DNA from: Pseudomonas azadiae | GTDB lineage: Bacteria; Pseudomonadota; Gammaproteobacteria; Pseudomonadales; Pseudomonadaceae | DNA length: 64,000 nt | Assembly: GCF_019145355.1 (NCBI RefSeq) | Contig: NZ_JAHSTY010000001.1 | Location: 1,488,001 to 1,552,000 of the forward strand | Direction of reading: 5' to 3' | In this document: positions 60,069-64,000 of the stretch, in pieces | Numbering within the stretch: the stretch's first letter is position 1 | Layout of the letters: every line of letters starts with the position of its first letter | The notes under the pieces: generated by a model | What the model was told of the DNA's origin: nothing | Database searches by the model: none | The model's input: only the letters and a program-made list of their open reading frames with translations | Position numbers and translations under genes: made by a program

Positions 60069-60290
60069 TCAGTCTGCTTTGTCGCCGCCCGCCAGGTTCT
60101 TCTTCGAGCCGGTCTTGAAGTCGGTCTCGTACCAGCCGCTGCCGCTCAGGCGGAAGCCCGGCATGGACAGCATCTTCTTGAGCTGCGGTGCCTGGCAGGC
60201 TGGGCAATCGACCAGCGGCGCTGCGCTGATCTTCTGGATGGCTTCCAATTGATGACCACAGGAAGCGCATTGATAGTCGTACATGGGCAT
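60069..60290 (-). CDS. FmdB-type zinc-ribbon protein
   Basis: This 73-residue protein has two CxxC knuckles, C8/C11 and C29/C32, beginning MYDYQCASCGHQLEAIQ, as in the FmdB/CxxC_CXXC_SSSS regulatory family. A basic, Gly-rich tail follows. Function is unknown, though such genes commonly precede aspS, as here. The ATG at 60290 is used; an ATG two codons later is also possible. Confidence 0.88.
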   Translation of the reverse strand: MPMYDYQCASCGHQLEAIQKISAAPLVDCPACQAPQLKKMLSMPGFRLSGSGWYETDFKTGSKKNLAGGDKAD

Positions 60291-60456
60291 GGCGATGTCT
60301 CGGCGATCAGATCGTAACTGCGTGCGCCACGCCTGCCCGACGGGTGCGCAGCATGCGTAGCAAAGCGCGGGATTATATCTGGTAAATCGAGGCAGCGCAG
60401 CCGGCTTTCTGCCCGGAGCCCGACCCACCCTGGTGGGCGGCCCCGAAGCGCGCTGA

Positions 60457-60813
60457 CTATCCCAGTGACAGTCCCGGTGAACATGAAGGCTCGATACGCC
60501 CTTTCAAGGCATGAACCACGCAGACCACCCTGACCAGGCCACTGAAGTTCTTCACGCCGCCATAACGCAAGTGCACTTCCCGATCGACGTACGACAACAA
60601 CGCACTGACTGAACAGGCATTGATCCTGGCTATTTCCGTGAGGATATTCCAATAGATCTGTTCCAGGCGCAGGCACGTGGAAAACCCGTTGAGCCTCACC
60701 GACCGGGACAATGGCTTGGCCAGCCCCATATCGAACCCTTTTGCAAAGGGGTCGTCCTTCACCTTATGAAAACCAACGGTTTCCATCACTCCATTACCCA
60801 CTCCGCGTGACAT
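60457..60813 (-). CDS. Ribbon-helix-helix (RHH_4) domain protein
   Basis: This 118-residue protein has a central segment (about 35-80), RSVRLNGFSTCLRLEQIYWN then LTEIARINACSVSALLSYVD, that fits the RHH_4 ribbon-helix-helix DNA-binding family. Cys residues at about 46 and 67 lie within the domain. The start is uncertain: ATG 60813 has GGAG at a 10-base distance, and ATG 60786 is an alternative. It probably regulates transcription; the target is unknown. It lies alone between the FmdB and dps genes. Confidence 0.72.
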   Translation of the reverse strand: MSRGVGNGVMETVGFHKVKDDPFAKGFDMGLAKPLSRSVRLNGFSTCLRLEQIYWNILTEIARINACSVSALLSYVDREVHLRYGGVKNFSGLVRVVCVVHALKGRIEPSCSPGLSLG

Positions 60814-60993
60814 ACACCTGACACTCCATTGCCAAACAACCGCCCATGGGTCATCCCAGGGACCAATGGCCCTATGAGACAGCAGCAGGAAGCAGGCAGC
60901 CAGAAGACGTGGAGTTGAAAGGCGTAGGACAACGCCAGGAAATGCGCGGAAACAAGCGAGCGGCGCCAGGACGGCGCCACTCGGTGCGCACGT

Positions 60994-61467
60994 TTACTGG
61001 TTTTCGAGCAGCGAACGCAGCATCCACGCGGTTTTCTCGTGGACCTGCATACGCTGGGTCAGCAGATCGGCCGTTGGCTCATCGCTGACCTTGTCAAGCA
61101 GCGGGAAGATGCCGCGCGCGGTGCGAGTGACCGCTTCCTGGCCTTCGACCAATTGCTTGATCATGTCTTCAGCGCTCGGCACGCCTGGTTCTTCCTTGAT
61201 CGAGGAAAGGCGAGCATAGATCGAATAGGCACCGGGCGCAGGGAAACCCAGGGCACGGATACGCTCGGCGATGGAGTCCACCGCCAGGGCCAGCTCGTTG
61301 TATTGCTCCTCGAACATCAGGTGCAGCGTGCGGAACATGGGGCCCGTAACGTTCCAATGGAAGTTGTGGGTCTTCAGATACAGTACGTAGGTATCGGAGA
61401 GCAGTCGTGAAAGCCCGTCGACGATGGATTTACGATCTTCTTCACTGATACCGATATCGATTGCCAT
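60994..61467 (-). CDS. dps: Dps-family ferritin-like DNA-protection protein
   Basis: This 157-residue four-helix protein has the Dps ferroxidase site across subunits: [10 protein letters not shown] (H34/H37) and [13 protein letters not shown] (D64/E68). Dodecamers store iron with peroxide as oxidant and protect DNA in stress. The ATG at 61467 follows AAGGGG. The open frame extends ten codons upstream without support. P. aeruginosa has the same gene near aspS. Confidence 0.93.
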   Translation of the reverse strand: MAIDIGISEEDRKSIVDGLSRLLSDTYVLYLKTHNFHWNVTGPMFRTLHLMFEEQYNELALAVDSIAERIRALGFPAPGAYSIYARLSSIKEEPGVPSAEDMIKQLVEGQEAVTRTARGIFPLLDKVSDEPTADLLTQRMQVHEKTAWMLRSLLENQ

Positions 61468-61859
61468 GGTTATCCCCTTCAATTGACATGTATGCATTGA
61501 TCAAGCGCAGGCCACTCTAGCAAGAGTACCGCCGATGCGCAGCCCGGCGCGGCAAATCGTCCCGCCGCGGCCGCTTCTGGCCAAGCAGGCAATCACACTG
61601 CACACCGCTTGAAAAGCCTGCACCTGTCTAGGACAAGCGTTTTACGCAGAAATGCCGCGGGCCTTGCAACGCCCCGAAATGCTTGATTTGAGTAGGCACA
61701 GCCTTTGCTGTTAAATAGGCGGCGTGTCGTCGCCGTTACGTTCTGCGGCAGCGGCATAGGCTGATACCCCGCGCACGTGCCCAACGCCTCCCATTGTTCA
61801 GAAGCGAACCGTGCCAGTCAGCTCTTCCTGGTGATCCATCTTAACGTGAGTTAATCAAA
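61468..61859. other. 392-base divergent intergenic region (dps / csp)
   Basis: There is no supported ORF. It should carry promoters for dps (leftward) and the membrane cold-shock gene (rightward). I could not assign convincing -35/-10 pairs or an OxyR site. Confidence 0.4.
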
Positions 61860-62462
61860 ATGTTGAAAATCGTCCACCTGCTAACGGGCGTTGCAGCGTT
61901 GCTGCTGTCCTTTATACCGAGCCTGCAACAGGGAAGCCCTCCCTACCTGGAACAACACGACGCTCTGTACCTGGCCTTGTTCGGCCTTCTTAACCTGACG
62001 CTGGCACCGGTGATCCCTTACTGGAACAAAGGCACACGTCATCAACTGCAAAACCTGGTCAGCGCGCTGCTGGTGCTGACTGTCGTTGTTCAAACCCTCA
62101 CCCTCCTGGCACCCATGCCTGAAGTCGGCGGCCACCCGGCCATCCTGCTCAGCCTGGTGATTGCTGTGGTCGCCATCGTTCTTCACCTGGCCATCAGCTT
62201 CTACCGTTCGTCACCTGCGGCTTCGTCGCAAAGCTACGACATGACCAACCGGGATACCGGTACCGTCAAGTGGTTCAACACGTCCAAGGGCTTCGGCTTT
62301 ATTTCCCGCGATTCGGGCGACGATATCTTCGTCCACTTCCGGGCCATCCGCGGCGAAGGCCATCGTGTCCTGGTGGAAGGCCAGCGCGTGGAATTCTCCG
62401 TCATGAATCGCGACAAAGGCCTGCAAGCCGAAGACGTGATCGCTGCACTGCCGCGTCGCTGA
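61860..62462 (+). CDS. Membrane-anchored cold-shock domain protein
   Basis: This 200-residue fusion has about four membrane helices (4-20, 35-53, 65-84 and 93-115), a short linker (116-131) and a complete cold-shock domain (132-198). RNP1 KGFGFI is at 143-148 and RNP2 DIFVHF at 155-160. It should tether an RNA-binding OB fold to the inner membrane on the cytoplasmic side. A gene annotated as cold shock occupies this place in P. aeruginosa as well. An internal ATG (codon 128) could yield a soluble domain but has no good ribosome site. A strong terminator follows. Confidence 0.88.
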   Translation: MLKIVHLLTGVAALLLSFIPSLQQGSPPYLEQHDALYLALFGLLNLTLAPVIPYWNKGTRHQLQNLVSALLVLTVVVQTLTLLAPMPEVGGHPAILLSLVIAVVAIVLHLAISFYRSSPAASSQSYDMTNRDTGTVKWFNTSKGFGFISRDSGDDIFVHFRAIRGEGHRVLVEGQRVEFSVMNRDKGLQAEDVIAALPRR

Positions 62463-62480
62463 TACCCGCGCTCGCTGCAT

Positions 62481-62520
62481 AAAAAAACCGCGATCCAGCG
62501 CTGCTGGGTCGCGGTTTTTT
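62481..62520. terminator. Bidirectional rho-independent terminator
   Basis: The hairpin AACCGCGATCCAGC-GCT-GCTGGGTCGCGGTT (one mismatch) has seven As before and six Ts after. It serves the convergent csp and slyX genes. Confidence 0.94.
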
Positions 62521-62538
62521 ATGCGCGGCTATAAATAG

Positions 62539-62745
62539 TCAATAGTGAGGCGGCGGGGCTTCTTCTTCAGCCGTTTCGAATTGACCGCCCATTTCTTCCT
62601 GGCGCTTGAGCAGCGCAGTCATCTGCAATTGCAGGCGCTCTACCGCACGCTGCTGCGTGACGAGGATGTCATTGAGGGTCTCGATAGTGTCGTCCTGGAA
62701 GGCCAGGCGGCTTTCCAGGTCGGTGACGCGGTCTTGCAGGTCCAT
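62539..62745 (-). CDS. slyX: SlyX protein
   Basis: This 68-residue coiled-coil protein ([20 protein letters not shown] and so on) ends PPPHY, typical of SlyX. Function is unknown in detail; slyX is named from its place next to slyD in E. coli. It lies 3 bases after the HIT gene in the same operon. Confidence 0.93.
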   Translation of the reverse strand: MDLQDRVTDLESRLAFQDDTIETLNDILVTQQRAVERLQLQMTALLKRQEEMGGQFETAEEEAPPPHY

Positions 62746-62748
62746 GAT

Positions 62749-63183
62749 TCAACCCTGGGTAAAAATGAAATCGACGGGCAACAGCTCACGCAGACGGGCG
62801 CGAATAGCGGCCACTTGTTCATCCGTATAAGGCTGCGCCGGATGCTTGCCCCATACCGGCGCCGACCAAGCGGCATCGTCGCGCTTGCGCACAATCACAT
62901 GCACGTGCAACTGGCTGACCACATTGCCCAGGGCGCCAATGTTCATCTTGTCGGCGCCCCAGCCTTCATTGAGCAACTGAGCCAAGGCAGTGGTTTCCTG
63001 CCACAAGCGCTGCTGGTCGGTGACATCCAGCTGAAACACTTCGCTGATACCGTTGATACGCGGCACCAGGATGAACCAGGGGTAGTTCGAGTCGTTGGAC
63101 AGCAGCAGGCGGGACAGGGGGAAGTCCCCAATCGCCAGCGTGTCTTGTTGAAGGCGTTGATCTAAAGCGAACACCGCGGGCAC
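62749..63183 (-). CDS. HIT-family nucleotide hydrolase
   Basis: This 144-residue protein has a HIT-type motif QLHVHVIVRKRDDAAW and an early PWFILVPR block. It belongs to the bacterial HIT group that hydrolyses or transfers nucleotidyl groups; the substrate is unknown. It forms an operon with slyX. The same pair sits near dps and csp in P. aeruginosa. Confidence 0.9.
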   Translation of the reverse strand: MPAVFALDQRLQQDTLAIGDFPLSRLLLSNDSNYPWFILVPRINGISEVFQLDVTDQQRLWQETTALAQLLNEGWGADKMNIGALGNVVSQLHVHVIVRKRDDAAWSAPVWGKHPAQPYTDEQVAAIRARLRELLPVDFIFTQG

Positions 63184-64000
63184 TCCGTTCGGCAGGTCAG
63201 GTTCAAGCCTGCAGCATACCTGCGATTGGCAGAGGCTTCACGCAGGCCGATCGCCACTTGGGCAAGGCGCGGCAAAAAAACGCACCATTTCGAGACAAAC
63301 GAATAGTTCGGCTACGCTCAATCAGCAGACCTAGGGCACTGAGCCGCAGGCTGATCAAAACCATCAGGACGAAACCCGCGATACAGAGGCCTCACGAAAT
63401 GAGGCATTGGGCCATCTACGCCAGCCTGGAGCAACCAGGGCACTGCACCAAAATGACCCATATGCGCCTCTTATGGATCCGTTACTACCCACTGGCCGGG
63501 GTGGACCGGTAACGTTTTTCCGGCTTCACGGATTCAGGTACCACCAGACGAATGAGGGAAGCGCTCATGAAACCCAAACCAATCGGCGTAAAAACCCCGT
63601 GCTTATGCGATTTTCACGAATCCACGACGAATTTCACGAAAAAATGACATTCAGTTCGCGCTTTGGGCACGCTTGCTGCATTCATCTCTCCAGCGTCGGC
63701 AACGGCACCGGCGGGAAGCAGGTGTTTCGCGAGAAAAACAGCAGCGGTTCAATACGCACCAAGGAAGATTTCAAACTTTAAAAGTCACGTATTTTGCGTT
63801 CTTTTTACGTGTTAGAAACAGTATTGAAGTTGTCAGCCTCGCCACCATGAGGCTGTGAATTTGCGACAGGGATCTAGCAATCTACGACAAGCTCGTAAAG
63901 AAGCTGAAAGGAAAGTTGGGCAAGTATCGCCATAATTGTCAGCGTGATATAACTTTGCGCCGACACAAAAAAGAAAGAGCCGCCCAGACAAAAATACAGG
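63184..64000. other. 817-base terminal region without a supported gene
   Basis: No ORF here has convincing codon use or a ribosome site. The last 250 bases are AT-rich and A-rich on the plus strand, ending ACAAAAATACAGG, which looks like a leader just before a ribosome site. By synteny the next gene beyond the window may be an OprD-type porin. I see no tRNA or repeat. Confidence 0.4.

Noticed and set aside
63407..63781. 124-codon ORF in the terminal region
   Set aside because: Its composition is irregular, it has no ribosome site and no recognisable motif.

Overview
This window comes from a Pseudomonas of the P. fluorescens group. The DNA is GC-rich. Gene content and order match blocks known from P. 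aeruginosa: argP-argO-sodB-bifA-icmP, the cpxR/spy/cpxA block with yciB, yciI and scpAB, arcDABC, gcsR-gcvHP-sdaA-gcvT, nadA, tRNA-Lys-queC-queE, the tol-pal operon, ruvABC-pmpR-aspS, and dps-csp-slyX-HIT. Between genes there are many paired, inverted REP sequences (REPINs) of the kind typical of P. fluorescens. The gene calls rest on protein motifs and synteny remembered from known genomes; no database search was run.

Layout. At 1-7.4 kb lie a partial NAD-dependent epimerase, the divergent argP/argO pair (basic amino acid export), sodB, a small unknown ORF, the c-di-GMP phosphodiesterase bifA and the imelysin lipoprotein icmP. At 7.6-16.2 kb lie trkH, an AraC-type regulator, three small proteins, a YhhS-type MFS exporter, arfB, an AroP-type permease, and an unusual two-gene unit: a 45-residue peptide followed by an M29-like metallopeptidase homologue. 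At 16.3-26.9 kb lie rluB, scpB-scpA-yciO-rnm (leftward), yciB-yciI-(coiled coil)-cpxR-spy-cpxA (rightward) and a class III CoA transferase. At 27-34.2 kb lies the arginine deiminase pathway (arcD, arcA, arcB, arcC, then a DUF5064 gene) with a second, divergent ArcD paralogue. At 34.3-42.2 kb lies the glycine/serine catabolic cluster: the sigma-54 activator gcsR, then gcvH, gcvP, sdaA and gcvT behind GcsR-like palindromes and a -24/-12 promoter. At 42.6-49.2 kb lie a cold-shock gene, an RDD protein, nadA, a cysteine-free 525-residue unknown protein, an Xre-RES toxin-antitoxin pair, tRNA-Lys(UUU), queC and queE. At 49.4-63.2 kb lie cpoB-pal-tolBARQ-ybgC, ruvBAC, pmpR, aspS, an FmdB zinc ribbon, a ribbon-helix-helix protein, dps, a membrane-anchored cold-shock protein, slyX and a HIT hydrolase. 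The last ~0.8 kb shows no gene I can support.

How the parts work together. The arc genes convert arginine to ornithine, ammonia and ATP, with ArcD exchanging arginine for ornithine. The gcv/sdaA genes turn glycine into one-carbon units and serine into pyruvate. CpxA/CpxR with Spy form an envelope-stress loop, supported by a CpxR-type box upstream of spy. Tol-Pal with CpoB and YbgC maintains the outer membrane during division, and RuvABC resolves Holliday junctions.

The best candidate for something undescribed is the peptide plus M29-like operon at 15.0-16.2 kb. It has an AT-rich leader, a hairpin in the untranslated leader and another between the genes, and its layout resembles precursor-plus-enzyme systems. 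This is inference only.
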